Part shown: positions 10,763 to 23,500 of the stretch, in pieces
Layout of the letters: every line of letters starts with the position of its first letter
How positions within the stretch are numbered: the first letter of the stretch is position 1
Assembly (NCBI GenBank): GCA_905250025.1
Contig: CAJNOJ010000076.1
Coordinates: 124,001 to 188,000, forward strand
Origin: Adineta ricciae
Taxonomy: Eukaryota > Rotifera > Eurotatoria > Adinetida > Adinetidae
Length of the DNA: 64,000 nucleotides
Direction: 5' to 3'
Notes under the pieces: generated by a model
The model's input: the letters and a program-made list of their open reading frames with translations, nothing else
Databases searched by the model: none
What the model was told of the DNA's origin: nothing
Translations under genes and position numbers: made by a program

Positions 10763-11687
10763 TCAATTCCTTGATCTAGTTTTCATCTTCTACTTCTTCA
10801 TGTTCAATTTCCTATTTATCAGATATTTTATGTCTAAAATGTTAACCGTGATATTTTCTTTGTGTGTTTATTAACTGTGCAGTTTTTGTGTTGCTCACTT
10901 TTTTTGGGATATATTATTATTATTATAGTAGGAAAAAAAGCAATGAATTCAACTTTCACCTCAACGAATATCAAATTTTGTACTTCATTTTTAGATACCA
11001 GAAGGAATTTCGTTTTGGTAGTGTCTTTGTTTTTTGCATTGTTGAAGAACATAACATGTTCTTTGAACAAGTACAGTAATCATTCGTTTTCTAACATAAT
11101 CTATTCTGGATATGCGTCTTCTATTTTAGCAAAACAAAGAAAACACTATTCTATTCGATGACATCCTTGTCGACGTAAAAGGTTAGCTGATTTGATGAGA
11201 TGATTCCGGTTGTGATGAGTTCTACACCGTCTGAATGAAATTTGAATCGAGCTTTGTCTTTTTTTATGTTTCCGATTGATTCTCTGAATAATCCACTCTG
11301 TGATTATCTTTCGTTATTGGAAATGTCTATAACAAGTAAAGCTAATTCGTGTGAATTTGATTGATTAGACAATAAGAGTTAATTTCGAAATTTTACTAAT
11401 TCCAATCTGAATAATCATAATATCTATTCTTTTGCGATTCTTTTCATTTACTTGCCGATATCGAATTGTCTCTGCACTAATCTATTGCATGCTTTTTTTT
11501 TACATACTAACGCGCTGTATCAATGATTTAGTATATTTTCATTGGTGTAGTTATTATTCGATTAGAAAATCCATCGATTTTGTATTGAAGAAGACCTTTT
11601 ACAACCCTGCTCTCTACTCTACGAAAGAAGCAGACTGTAATCGTTTGTATTTTAGTGAATTTCAACAATGAAAAGCGATCTGCGTCA
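10763..11687. other. spacer between SETDB1-like genes A and B
   Basis: About 925 nt of strongly AT-rich DNA. Several overlapping open frames in 10690-11160 encode only hydrophobic low-complexity sequence and look like chance. No exon with domain resemblance was found. Confidence 0.45.
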
Positions 11688-14608
11688 ATGTTCAATCTTC
11701 GTCATCCCAATTCATCATTCTTATCACCTGTAAGCCTTTCAGATAAATCCAAAATAACATTTTGTGAATATTTTCTATCGGTTAGGAACAACGAACCAAT
11801 GTATCGGATGCAATAATAATTCTTGATGGCGACGATAGCGATAGTGACATTGAAATCAATCAGAACACGTCGGATTCAACTGAACAGGAAAATCAAGATC
11901 AGATACTTCTGAAAAGTTTCATCCCGAAACTTGATATTGAAAGTGAACTGATACATGTAACATCGAATCTAACACTTCGAATATGTACAGCCGCATTGTT
12001 TTATTCGAATCTACCTGAAACTCATATAATTGTGGTAAAAGGCTTGTTTTAGTGTCAAAACGCACGTCTCCCCTTCGTTGCGTATTTCTAGGTCAATCAT
12101 ATTTTGAATTCCTCGCCAGAGTGTGTCCCGAAACGACATTTATTTATCAGTAGCACAAACCCATTATTGTCAATCCCTATTCGTGCTCGTGTTTTTTATC
12201 GCTGTTCATCGTTACACGGCTTTGTATACGAAAAACCTTGTCCGATCAAAAATGGCAATCGATATCTTATCCTTTACGATAATTATAGTGCTAGTTATCA
12301 AAGTGCGACAACATTTCATCTTTGTCTCTGCCAAGATTTCAACAAACATCTATTGAATTTTGATTATAACGCTCTACAAACATATTATCGCGATGCATTT
12401 CGACACTGTCATCAAAAGACACAACCTCATTTTAGTATAGGGATGATAATTCGCGTGCGAAAGTTCGATGGGCGGTATCACAATGCACGGATCATTGAGA
12501 AAGATTATTCACTGATAAAAATCTGTTTCTACGAACGCAAATCGCAAAGTGAAATGTGGATTTATTGTCATTCATCAATAATTGAAGCGTCGCAAGACTT
12601 ATCATTATCAGAAAAACTTCGAATATCATCACCTTTATCATCGTCTCAATCTCAACATTCAATAACAGATTTAATCATCTCCAATTCTGATGTATCACGT
12701 TTACGCAAACGGAAAACGAATGTCACACATATCGATGAAGGTATTTCTCTCATTTAATATGATGGAGTATAGCATGTGAAAGGAATAAAATATGAAGAAG
12801 AGGAACAATCGATTGCCTGTCAGACAAGAATAACGTATTTAGAAAAGAAAGAAACGGACAAGGACATGATTAATTAACAGTAAAACATATTCTGACAATC
12901 AGAAGAAGCATTCCGGAAGAATGGATTATAGTTCTCTGTTTCATGGCAATAGAAACATATTTTGATAAGACAAGCATATTTTAGCAGTTAGATAAATAAA
13001 CACAATTTTATGCAATTTCAGGGTCGCATTTTCTTTTTTATTTTGGATAACAATCTTGCTAATTGATTGTTGTTTGCTTTGTTTTGCCTGCTCGACTGCG
13101 AATAACGAGGTCTGTTTAATTTCAGGTAAAAAGAAGCTTCGTGACCGATCAAATACAAAACAATTAGCAATTCCCGAGCGTCAATTGTCATCATCCAGCG
13201 ATGAAACGCACACCACTTCACGCGCGAATATGCTCACAGCATATTATACTGATATCCTTCTACCGAAATTTCGTCTATTAAACAACATCTCATATGTTCA
13301 GCATAAATGTGATTCACGGTGTGTTTTATTAGCTGAAGAAAGGTTTCATCCGACTCGATTACATACGAATCCATTTTTACTACCGTTTGAATGTCAATGG
13401 TCTATTCTGGATGGTAAACCACGTGGATATCGTACACCTTGTCAACGAACATTCTACTCACTCGATGATATCGAAAAATATCTCTTTCGAACGAATTCGA
13501 AACTATCCATCAAGTTCTTTGTCGAAGATCTCGTTACACGATTTGCACCAGCATTGGATAAATTTGATAGAAAATTCATTATCAACGAAGATCTGTCAAA
13601 CGGACAAGAGAATATTCCTATATCAGTCTATAATGATTTAAATGATGATAAACCAAATAATTTTACTTATGTAACACAAATCCGTCCATTTGACAATCAA
13701 ATTTATACGGCTTTCAATGACACAAGTATGATGTCGTGTTGCAATTGTACTGATAAGTAAGTTACATTAATCCTTCTTTGGCAGAAAAGAAGACGACAAT
13801 AAATTACTTTCATCGATTCTAGTTGTAGTGATCGAATGAAATGTGCTTGTTTTCGTAAAACATTAAGTCAAGCCGTACTGAACCACGATCCACACGTTAT
13901 GGACAAACAACGAAATAGACATTCGCTTTCCGGTATTATCAAGAGTATAGGCTATCAAAAGAAACGATTACTTAATCCAGTTTCAAGTGGAATCTATGAA
14001 TGTAATTCGAAATGTTCATGTCATCGAGAACATTGTTCAAATCGACTTGTTCAAAAAGGTCTATTCGTTCAATTACAATTATTTCAAGACAAACATAAAG
14101 GTTGGGGCTTACGAACATTACATGATCTACCACGTGGAACATACATATGCCAATATATTGGAGAATTAATAACGTCAGATCAAGGACATGAACGTGCTCA
14201 AACAATGGATGATCGCTATCAGACAAGTCTCGATTTAGTTAAACAAATTCATTATGAGGATAACAATACACATCGCCAAAATAATGATGAAGAAGAAGAA
14301 GATCCGTATGTGATCGATGGAAGCTTATACAGTAATTTAGGAAAGTATTTTAATCATTCATGTGATCCAAATATGTACATTCAAAATGTGTTTATTGAAT
14401 CGCATGATTTACATTTTCCGAATTTAGCGTTATTTACTCGTACTCGCGTGAAAGCTGGCGAAGGTATGTCAACTCTTTCGACGAAGAATTCTACTCATTC
14501 TCTTGTTCCATTGTAGAACTCACTTGGCATTATAACTGCGAATTATTACCCGATCGTGCAGTAAAGTGTTTTTGTGGCTCGAAAAATTGCCGAGGAAGAC
14601 TTTTTTAA
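11688..14608 (+). CDS. SETDB1-like H3K9 methyltransferase, paralogue B, about 767 aa
   Basis: Six exons were inferred: 11688-11729, 11786-12034, 12092-12740, 13126-13756, 13823-14463 and 14517-14608. An acidic N-terminus (IIILDGDDSDSDIE) matches that of paralogue A. Tudor-like segments ([22 protein letters not shown]) come next. The MBD is diverged (RGYRTPCQRTFYSLDDIEKYL, then NSKLSIKFF). The preSET has CCNCTDNC, KCAC and CNSKCSCH. The SET domain has GWG intact near residue 617, an acidic insertion with a NDEEEEDP run, and NHSCDPN near residue 700. The postSET is CFC-CRGRLF. The motif that is usually WDYNY reads WHYNC, a change next to the active-site Tyr. A 385-nt intron after the Tudor region replaces a roughly 53-nt one in paralogue A, and several of A's introns are absent. 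Role as for A: probable H3K9 methylation. Confidence 0.88.
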
Positions 14609-16140
14609 CTTAGACTCTTTACTCAAGTCAAATGTACATACGTGTACATATCACAATGCTATTCTAACTTGACATATTTCGCTCATTTTGTGTATGTGAT
14701 TTTTTTTGTTGGTATCGACATATCTTTGTGATAAAATTCTTTCTATATTGCTTTTTTTCATATGTATATGCCGGTCAGATTGCTTGATGAGATTCGACAT
14801 ACAAAAAAAAACGTTTGAGAGAAAGAAGAAAAAAAAACATGATGACTGAAGAGTGATGACCGTCATTGCTGTATGAATGAATGAATGCGTGTTCTATGAC
14901 CCTCGCACCAAGGCGAAATAGGGTATGTACAGTTGGTGAGCAATGACATTGAAGAAAGAGGGGGAGAAGAGGGCGAGAAAGAGAGCGAACAAACGAGCGA
15001 GTGAAGGAGCATAGGCTCTATTCATATATATTGTTTTGTTCCACACACACGCACATATACACGCTCGCACGAACATGGAAGAACGAGTGAGAGAAGAAAA
15101 AGGGAGAGAGAGAGAGAAAGAAAGAAAGAGAGTAGGAGAGAAGAGATGCCGATATGATCGTTGTTGCTTGTTAATGGCAGTTCTATTCTTCTTTCCCTTT
15201 ATTCTTCGTTTTGTTCCTCTGTACTAACAATTATGCAAGTTTTATAACTCCCGTAGAATGATGTCAATCGTCGATTACATGCGTGCATATCAATTCATAT
15301 GTATGCGTTGAGATATTAGATAAAATAATGTTTAGTCATATTTCATTTCTATTGTAAGTTGTACTTGTCCTATTGAATTATTTATTCTCGCAGGAAATAC
15401 ATGAATTTATTGATTTTTCTTCGTTCTCCCGACATCAGTGCCGGTATTTAATGAGCAGTTTCAGGCAATGGGAAATTATAAATGTGGTCAGTTACTTTTT
15501 CCTGTCAAATGATTAGTTGTCTTAAATAGTTATAACAAAAGCGATCTGTTCGTAGCCGGTTAATGAGCTGGCAGTATGTCGAGTTTCCTGTTACTTATCG
15601 CATGTCCATTCTTCTTGCTTAGTTCTCCTTTTTTTCATCATGTCTGTAATCAGAACATAGGAAAAGGTCGATGAGCTTTGAATCTGTCTTTTCTCGACCA
15701 TCTCAAATATTGACTTGTGTTGAGTAAAGAAGACAGTCGCATTGACCGAATCGTTCATTGTGTTCCTTTTCCCCCTCTCTTCTCTTAATCGTATTGATCA
15801 TCGATTGAATTGCATATGGGTCTAGTAATTCAATTAATTCTATCCGATCTTTTATCTTGCAATTTTTTTCTTCTCTTGAAGATTTGTTATTAAAAGACGT
15901 AGAAGAGAAAATGCACTGAATTTCTTGTGAACAAAAACACAATATTTACCATTGACGATAAACAAACTGGCGGCTCCATTTGTTCAACAACAAAATGCAA
16001 CGAGATCGAACACTAAGAAATTTGTTCTCTCGTCAGCAGCAACGGCAACAGCAGGAGCAATCGCAATAACAACTGCATCTCTATCATCATCTCAATCTCT
16101 TTCACAATCGACAGACGAGTCTTCGACTGCCGCAGTCGTT
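14609..16140. other. intergenic 1.5 kb with purine-rich simple repeats
   Basis: This interval has no supported coding exon. It contains a long G/A-rich tract and is probably the 3' flank of SETDB1-like B plus the 5' region of the PTP gene. The stretch 15952-16140 is open in the frame of the next gene but has no in-frame ATG before 16141. Confidence 0.45.
15086..15146. repeat. (GA)n-type purine microsatellite
   Basis: A run of GA and GAAA units interrupted by single bases, embedded in a wider purine-rich stretch from about 14950 onward. Confidence 0.75.
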
Positions 16141-19100
16141 ATGACACAACCATCATCAGCAGCACAGCTTTCTGACATTGTCCGACAGAAATCGACGACA
16201 ATGCCAACAAATCATTGCTCATCGGTGCAATTACAAGATGATGCATCATCATCATCGGGCAAAACACGTTTACTTCAGCGGATGATTTCATTAAGACGTT
16301 CATCAAGTAGTAAACCATCAACACCAATCCTATCATCTCACGTTTCATCGACATCATCATGCCGATCGTACAACGTACGTGCTTTTGAAATCGCACGAGA
16401 TCGCAATCTTCGTCATTATCCTTGTATTGTTCATTTTCTCGATGAGACTGAACGAATATTTCATATTGATGTAAGTTAGCACATCGAGCGTTTGTTTTCC
16501 TTTCATTGGAACTCTCTTTGTATACAATAGCGTCGTTGCAAAGGAATCGATTTGCTCAACGAAGTCTTCGATTATTTGGATTTATCAATCGAAAGGAAAT
16601 ATTTCGGCTTATTAATCGAAGATTTAACACAAGATTTCGCCTATCGATGGTTAGATTCAACAAAAGTTCTGAAGAAACAACTGACAACAATGGCGCCTTA
16701 TCATCTATATTTCAAAGTTCGCTTTTTCCTAACGGATCCATCGACACAAATCGATGATGAATTCACAAAATACTTATATGTTTTACAAATCAAGAAAGAA
16801 TTACTCAGTGGAAAAATGTGGTGTCCAAGATCAACAGCTGCAGTCTTAGCAAGTTACCTTGTGCAAAGTAAATGAAGCAGAAAATGGATTAGAAGAGAGA
16901 GAATGTCTTTTTTATTTATCTAGGTGAACTTGGTGATTATGATCCAGATGAACATCAACAAGGCTATTTGGAAGACTTTCGTTTCGTTCCATTTCAAAAC
17001 ATGGAATTCGAAAATGAAGTTGAACAATATCATAAACAACACAAGTACGAATGAGAATAGGATTAAACATTCATAGAACATCTTCATTCTCCTGTGATGG
17101 TTATCGATTAATATTTATGAACGATGAGGGTTAACCGCGGCAAAGAAACGTTGTTCTTCTCTCTACTAACATCAATCAAGTGATATAACACAGGCTGCAG
17201 GAGAATCTCATAAACGTCTTAATCAAGCAGAGACCATGTCGTCTATCGATCGAATAAGAGATGGTTAATAGGAAAATACGAAGATGGATTAAATAGTTCT
17301 GCTAAATATGAATAATGTTTTACGCTTTCTCTTGATAATCTTTTTTGTGAAAAAATTGAACTCGAGTTTTAAGAGAATGCCATCGTTGTAATCTGATCAA
17401 ACAAGTCAAACTTTGTTGTTTCTGTTTCATTGTATAGGGGTCAATCTCCAGCTGAAGCTGAAGTCAATTATCTCCATGTTGTCAGTTCATTAGATATGTA
17501 TGGTGTTGAACTACACAAAGCTTCGGTTAAAGTACGTGTCTATTTGATGAGAAAACATTGATCTGATCGCTTTGATTAGGTATGTAATACAAATGATAAT
17601 GTTAATAATTCGATTGTCGAATTATATGTTGGCGTTTGCGCAATTGGAATATCTGTATTTCAAAATTCAACGAAATTGAACACGTTTCCTTGGTAAGAAA
17701 ATGGAGATGAAGTGGAATTCTTGAATCAAACTCTTCTTTATTTTCAACCAATTAGGGATCGTATAACCAAAATCTCTTTCAAGCGTCGAACATTCTACGT
17801 TCAACTTGTTAAGAATCTCGTAAGTATCGTCATTTCATCTTCATCTATTCCATACGTCAGAGCTCATCAATTGCAGACTGAAGATGATATTCCACCACCT
17901 TTATATGTACTGGTAAACTTTATTCCTCAGCACGTCTATCGCATGTGTGTTCTGTTGTTCTGAAAGATTCGATTGATTTGTGTCGAGAAAGAATCCAAAT
18001 GATATCATTTGATTTAATTTAGAATTCGTCGGACGATAATTCAATTGTATTTACATTACGTAGCTATCGTTGTTGTAAATATTTATGGAAATCATGTGTC
18101 GATCATCATACATTTTTCCGTCTGACAACAATCTCACCCTCGCCAAAGAAATTCTTTCAATTTACTAATAAATTTCGACAAAGGTAAATGAGTCATCGAC
18201 GAAAACAGTAGCTTTCATGCCTTTTATTGCTTCTAGTAGTGATGTAGTACCAAATGGACTATTGATAGAAGCAAATGGAAAAAAGCCAAAGACATTCGAA
18301 AGGTACGAGCTACTTGTTCTTTCCGCGAATAATTAAATCTACTTTTTTCTTGGAATTTTCAGGGTTTCAAGTCGAAGAAATAGTCGCACAACGAATGGCT
18401 CGTCAACATTACCAATTTCAACAGCAAATACGACTCTTTCATTGAAACGAAATTCAAACCTGAAAACTGTCCTTTTTCTCTCTTCATCTTCAGTTTCAAT
18501 TGCCAAATCTGATAAACTTGCTAACAACCGTTCACCTCCACCTCCAAAACCTCCTCGATTACCGTTTAATTGTACAAAAATTCCTCAAACAAATCATTCG
18601 CCTTCAAATAATACTAGTAATAACCATGCACTGATGGAAGCTAATGAATATAAACCAAAGAATGCAACATTACCGAGAAACTCGGAGTATCAAAATAGGT
18701 AACGACAAATCTTCAGACGGGGCTACTTTTATTTGGTTGTTTTTGAGTCATTAAAAACAGAACAAGTTTCTTTTCTTCTTTCGTTCTCTTTCTTCACTGA
18801 GTATAAAGCACATGTAATCGTTTATACTCATCGCAATTTAAAAAGTCTATAAAAAACACTTATGTCGCTTAGCTCTGAAATGTCTAACGGGATCAATTAC
18901 ATCGATTCGTCAATTATTCCAACAGTTTTGGATACAATCCGAATCAAATTACAATCAGATGGTGATGGCCGATATGGATTCAATGTTAAAGTAATTAATA
19001 AAATTTGTTTGCAAAACGACGTTTTGTTTCGTATGTAGGGCGGTGGGGATGAACAAGTGCCAATCGTTGTCTCACGAGTAGCTGTGGATACGCCAGCTCA

Positions 19101-20537
19101 TCGAGCATTACTTCACGAAGGAGACGAAATTCTATCGATTAATAATATCGATATTCAAAATCATTCGCATGAAGACGTAAATTAACATAGCAAATTCTGT
19201 TCGAAGCCATTTTCTACGAATAAATTCAATATTTAGGTTGTTAATATGATTCGGCAATCACGTGAACGACCGTTTGGAGAATTAGAACTTCTTGTTCGAC
19301 CTGTCCAGCAACGGCATTCATCAGTTAATAACGATACTGATTCAGAGGATGCATACGATAATGGGCTGTTGAATTTAAATGTGAAAAATCCTCTAGAGCA
19401 ATCGCTGGAAGCCTTGCGCGATGATCTTGCCACGGGTCAACTTATCGAACAGTATGAAGTAAGTTAAATTTTTTTAGAAAACGCCAGTGGCTAAGAACGC
19501 GGTTCGTTTTCCAGATGCTTCAACGACGGAAAGAAGGTTTCACATTTGAAATTGGTACTAGTCAAAACAATTATTATCGAAATCGTTATAAAGACGTTCT
19601 ACCTTACGATCAAACGCGTGTTATTCTCAAATCTGGCTTCGATAGTGATTATATCAATGCAAATTTCATCAATGTAACTAAGACAATTGTTCTTAACAAG
19701 TGAAACTATTCCATCCCATTGTTCTTTCTAGATGCCTATCACGTCCACGGATACTGTCAATCGCTACATTGCAACACAGGGACCATTACCAACGACATGT
19801 GAAGCGTTTTGGACAATGATTTGGGAACAGCAATGCACATTGTTAATTATGTTAACAACCTTGTTTGAAAAGTAGGGGAAAGAATGTTTAGCTTTTCGTG
19901 CAATGTTTCACACGACGATTTGTTTAGTGGGCGAACGAAATGCCATCAGTATTGGCCGAATGTCTTGGAAACTAATGACTATGGATTGCTTAGTGTACGA
20001 TGTCGCCGTGAACGAAAAGAAAATCAACTTGTTTATCGAGAATTTGTATTCACACACAAGGAAACCAATGAAGAGCGTACTATTTACCAAATTCAAACTG
20101 AAACATGGCCGGATCATGGTGTACCCAATGACTATACATCATTCGTCGAATTTGTTTTGGAAATACGAGAATTAAGAAAATCAAATCATCATTTGCCTAT
20201 TCTTGTTCATTGCAGGTAATGTAAAACAAACGAAAAGCAACGAACGATAGGTAAAGTTGTTTGATTTTAGTGCTGGGATTGGTCGAACAGGTGTTTTAAT
20301 CTTGATGGAAACAGCTCTGTGTTTAATTGAAACAAATCAACCTGTTTTTCCACCTGATATTGTTCGACAGATGCGTGAACAACGCTTAGGAATGATTCAA
20401 ACCGCTGTATGAATATTCCGTTTCATTTACATATCATTTCTCATTCTTCCCTTCTCATCTAGAGTCAATATCAATTTGCATGCGGAGCTGTACTTTATGC
20501 TTATGATCAAGGCTTAGTACAAATAAGCGGCAATTAA
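16141..20537 (+). CDS. FERM-PDZ-PTP non-receptor tyrosine phosphatase (PTPN3/PTPN4 type), about 977 aa
   Basis: Eighteen short-intron exons join in frame. A Ser/Thr-rich N-terminus precedes a FERM domain starting [17 protein letters not shown], with [16 protein letters not shown], later a [10 protein letters not shown] lobe and a FERM-C/FA region ([12 protein letters not shown]). A Pro-rich linker ([11 protein letters not shown]) follows. The PDZ domain has [16 protein letters not shown] and [13 protein letters not shown]. The PTP domain then has [31 protein letters not shown], the WPDHGVP loop, the P-loop [10 protein letters not shown] and the Q-loop MIQTASQYQF. All catalytic residues (Asp, Cys, Arg, Gln) are present, so it should be active. 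This family works at the membrane cortex and on receptors. The start is uncertain: ATG 16141 is the first in-frame Met, but the frame is open from about 15931. Stop TAA 20535-20537. Confidence 0.92.
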
Positions 20538-23500
20538 ATCATAATCAATCTTAGATCTTTATTTTGTGTCAGATATTTCTTTTTCATATATACTATATGT
20601 GTTTGTCGATATGCTCAAAATACAACTAGATTATTTGTTTACTCGTCCACAATTGAATATTAAGAGATAGACGAGAGATTATTCTATGAATTTGAGCAAT
20701 TCACAAATTCGAACAGTTATGTCAATGTTCAATTGGAGACAAGAAAAAAAAAGAACGCACACCAGATCCAATGTGCTTGGCTTCTCCCCTTCGTTTGTTT
20801 TTTGTTCGTGCTCTTGTGTATTTACGCTGCATAACTATGTAATTACTTGTATGTGTCGTTTTCCTTTTCTGTTCGATGATCGACCATGTCTGTTTTCTGT
20901 TCTTTCTTATACTAATGTGATTTTCTTTTCGTTTTCTTCTTTCTTTTTTCAATTGAAAAGATACAAGATGAAACACGATGCTTTCTCCAATCGCCTGACT
21001 GTAGAAGGATAGCTGTGAAATAGTTCATTAACTGTTCTATTGCCTGCGCGTGGATATATGTTCTATTGTCGAGCAAAAACCGGAAGTGTTGAAGATGAAC
21101 GGTTTTATCACGAACATTTGGAGAACAATACTGAAGTGTTCACGTCAGGGAGTTAATGCTCATTTTAAAAAAAGTGAGAAGAAGTGATCAATACCATTGT
21201 AGTTCTGGATCAAGTTCTCGCAGTATAAAAGCATCGAAGAGACTAGTCACTCTGCAGTCATGCGCTAAGAAGTATTAGAAATAAAATTCATCAAGTTTTG
21301 CTTAAGATTACTCTTTATTTTAAGAGAGAGATAGAAAATCTAGTCACAGCAAATAGTATACTTGCATTAGTCGATATTTTTGCAAAGCGTGACTGTACAG
21401 CCTACAAAAGTTGATATGCATAACGTCGAACTTTTTTGCATAAGAAACATCCAATCATACGAAAAGTTTTCGACGTTTCACCTACGACGAGTATGTTTAC
21501 TGTGACGTTTGAAAATTTAATCAGTATAGAATCATGTGAAAAGAGTTAGTAATGGTAGTAGCACAATATTCAGTCCTCATTAAAATTCTATTATTTAAAT
21601 AAAGAGAGAAGCGCTAAGAATAGGAATTAATCAGAACTTTTTATGTAGTCACAGCGATACTTGCTAAAGTCAACTTGAAGCTATAGATGAATAAGTAAAA
21701 ATAAGGGACTTCTAGTTGTTAGATTCATGGATGAGAACTTCGCTTGTGATTACATCATTATTTACATTTTTGCAGATCTGAATGACACTAGTACTGAAAT
21801 TCTATTCACACTCTTAAAACATGCGAAAACCGTTGCTTTTGTTGTTCGGGAGTATTGTCGAACTGTACTCTGATGAGGAGTACTCACCCTGAACTCATCT
21901 TATTTCATGACAATGACGATGTAAAATATATAAATAAGGTTATGAGGTGCTACTGTCACCACAATTTGTCAAAGTAACATTTCTTCTACCATTAGAAACA
22001 CCTTTCTAAGAACTATACCGTGTAACAGAACAACGTCAGCTGAAACTTATTGTTGTCTGCCGTCTGTCACTTGAAAAATGCACAAAAGATCTGCCATACT
22101 ATTTTTTAATAAGCCTCCCAGGTCTCTTAATTTCATTTCTTTCATTCCATTAAGAGATATTCTGATAGATAAACTGAGTAAATCTTGCTTTTCCCGTCAG
22201 TTCTACTACAGAAATGTCCTATATGGTACTTTGACGTCTTCACTTCCAGTTCTATTTATAATCAGATAATATAGTGGATCTTATGTTACACAGAAATGCC
22301 TTTATTATACATTTAAATAGAAAAGCTACGAGCAATAGTATTTCTCGTCGACGTCTAGTAGTAATTCAAAGTCAATAGATATCGAATGACAAGTCTTGTT
22401 CATGCGTTAAGTATTTCCATAGGATTTTGCAGTAAACGATCGACCGTCGATGTTGTGATGATCGAAATCATGATGTTAAATGTTTGTTATTGATTAAGAT
22501 CGTAAATATTCAATAATGATCAACAATGAAGAAAGAGAAGATGACATCACGTACATGAACTTTGACTATCTGCACTAGTAGTCTACTAGTCTTACTCAAG
22601 TCTAAACAAATCCGTCCTGCTAGGTAATTATTCTGTGTGCAAATGAAGTAAAGTCCTGTTTTTTTGTGTTCTTATCCTACTTTTTCAACTAGGTTGCTTT
22701 TTTAAACAATCAGGTAGAATCTAATACGCCCAGTATTTCTAATTTCTCCCTTACTGTTTCTCGACAGAAATCATGCGTGTGTGATAAATAGAATAATTGT
22801 GATGAAGAGTCACTCATTTGAAGAGAGAAAATAGTAGTATTCTTTGAAATGATATCATCGGGCAATTGTTTTCATTAGATGACTATTGTTTTTTGCACAA
22901 ATATTTGCTAATTAATACGAAGACATCCAAACGAGTATGATTTGCTTTTCTTGTATATCTATATTTGTATGTCATTGACAATCACAAGAGTATTATCGCC
23001 TGTGATTTGATCAACCCCTGCAGATAATATCTGGTTGACTGATTGATTGGTTTTCTCGATCGAAAAGAAAGAAAGACAGACAACCGACCAAGCTTCAAAT
23101 GACTGTTGTTATTGTTATTGTCGTTGTTGATGTGTCAATATATATCCATGTATATGATGTTCTTCATTGGGCATAACTATCCATATCTTTCACTTCCTTC
23201 TTTTTCTTCTTCACTCTCTAGCGTTCTGTCCTCATCTGCCTGAGGGTGCTGATATTTGTACAGGTGCCGTATGGTTTGGCAAGTGCAAGTTAGAATCAGT
23301 CTTCGGCGTGCTTAGTTGACGATAAGGACAATGTAAACAATTGTAAGGAAAATGATCACAGTCGGAATTCGGCGATAGTTATGCTGCTGCGTAGGCTAAC
23401 GATGACAATATCCCAACGAGTCAATGAGAAAGACTATGTATTTATATTCTGTGTGCGATAAGAACCGTCTGAGTACATATCAAGATTCGATAAAAATAGT

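Noticed and set aside
10690..11160. Cluster of overlapping plus-strand frames after SETDB1-like gene A
   Set aside because: Low-complexity Phe/Ile/Tyr-rich translations in several frames at once, typical of non-coding AT-rich DNA.
15036..15227. Plus-strand frame rich in Arg/Glu (RxEKxREREKERK)
   Set aside because: It is a translated (GA)n microsatellite.
15703..15942. 79-residue minus-strand frame before the PTP gene
   Set aside because: Starts at a non-ATG codon and has no recognisable motif or flanking exon.
21865..21883. Hairpin with a CTGATGAG core reminiscent of a hammerhead ribozyme
   Set aside because: The GTACTC/GAGTAC arms pair around the core itself, and no GAAA segment or third stem is found nearby, so the ribozyme fold cannot form.
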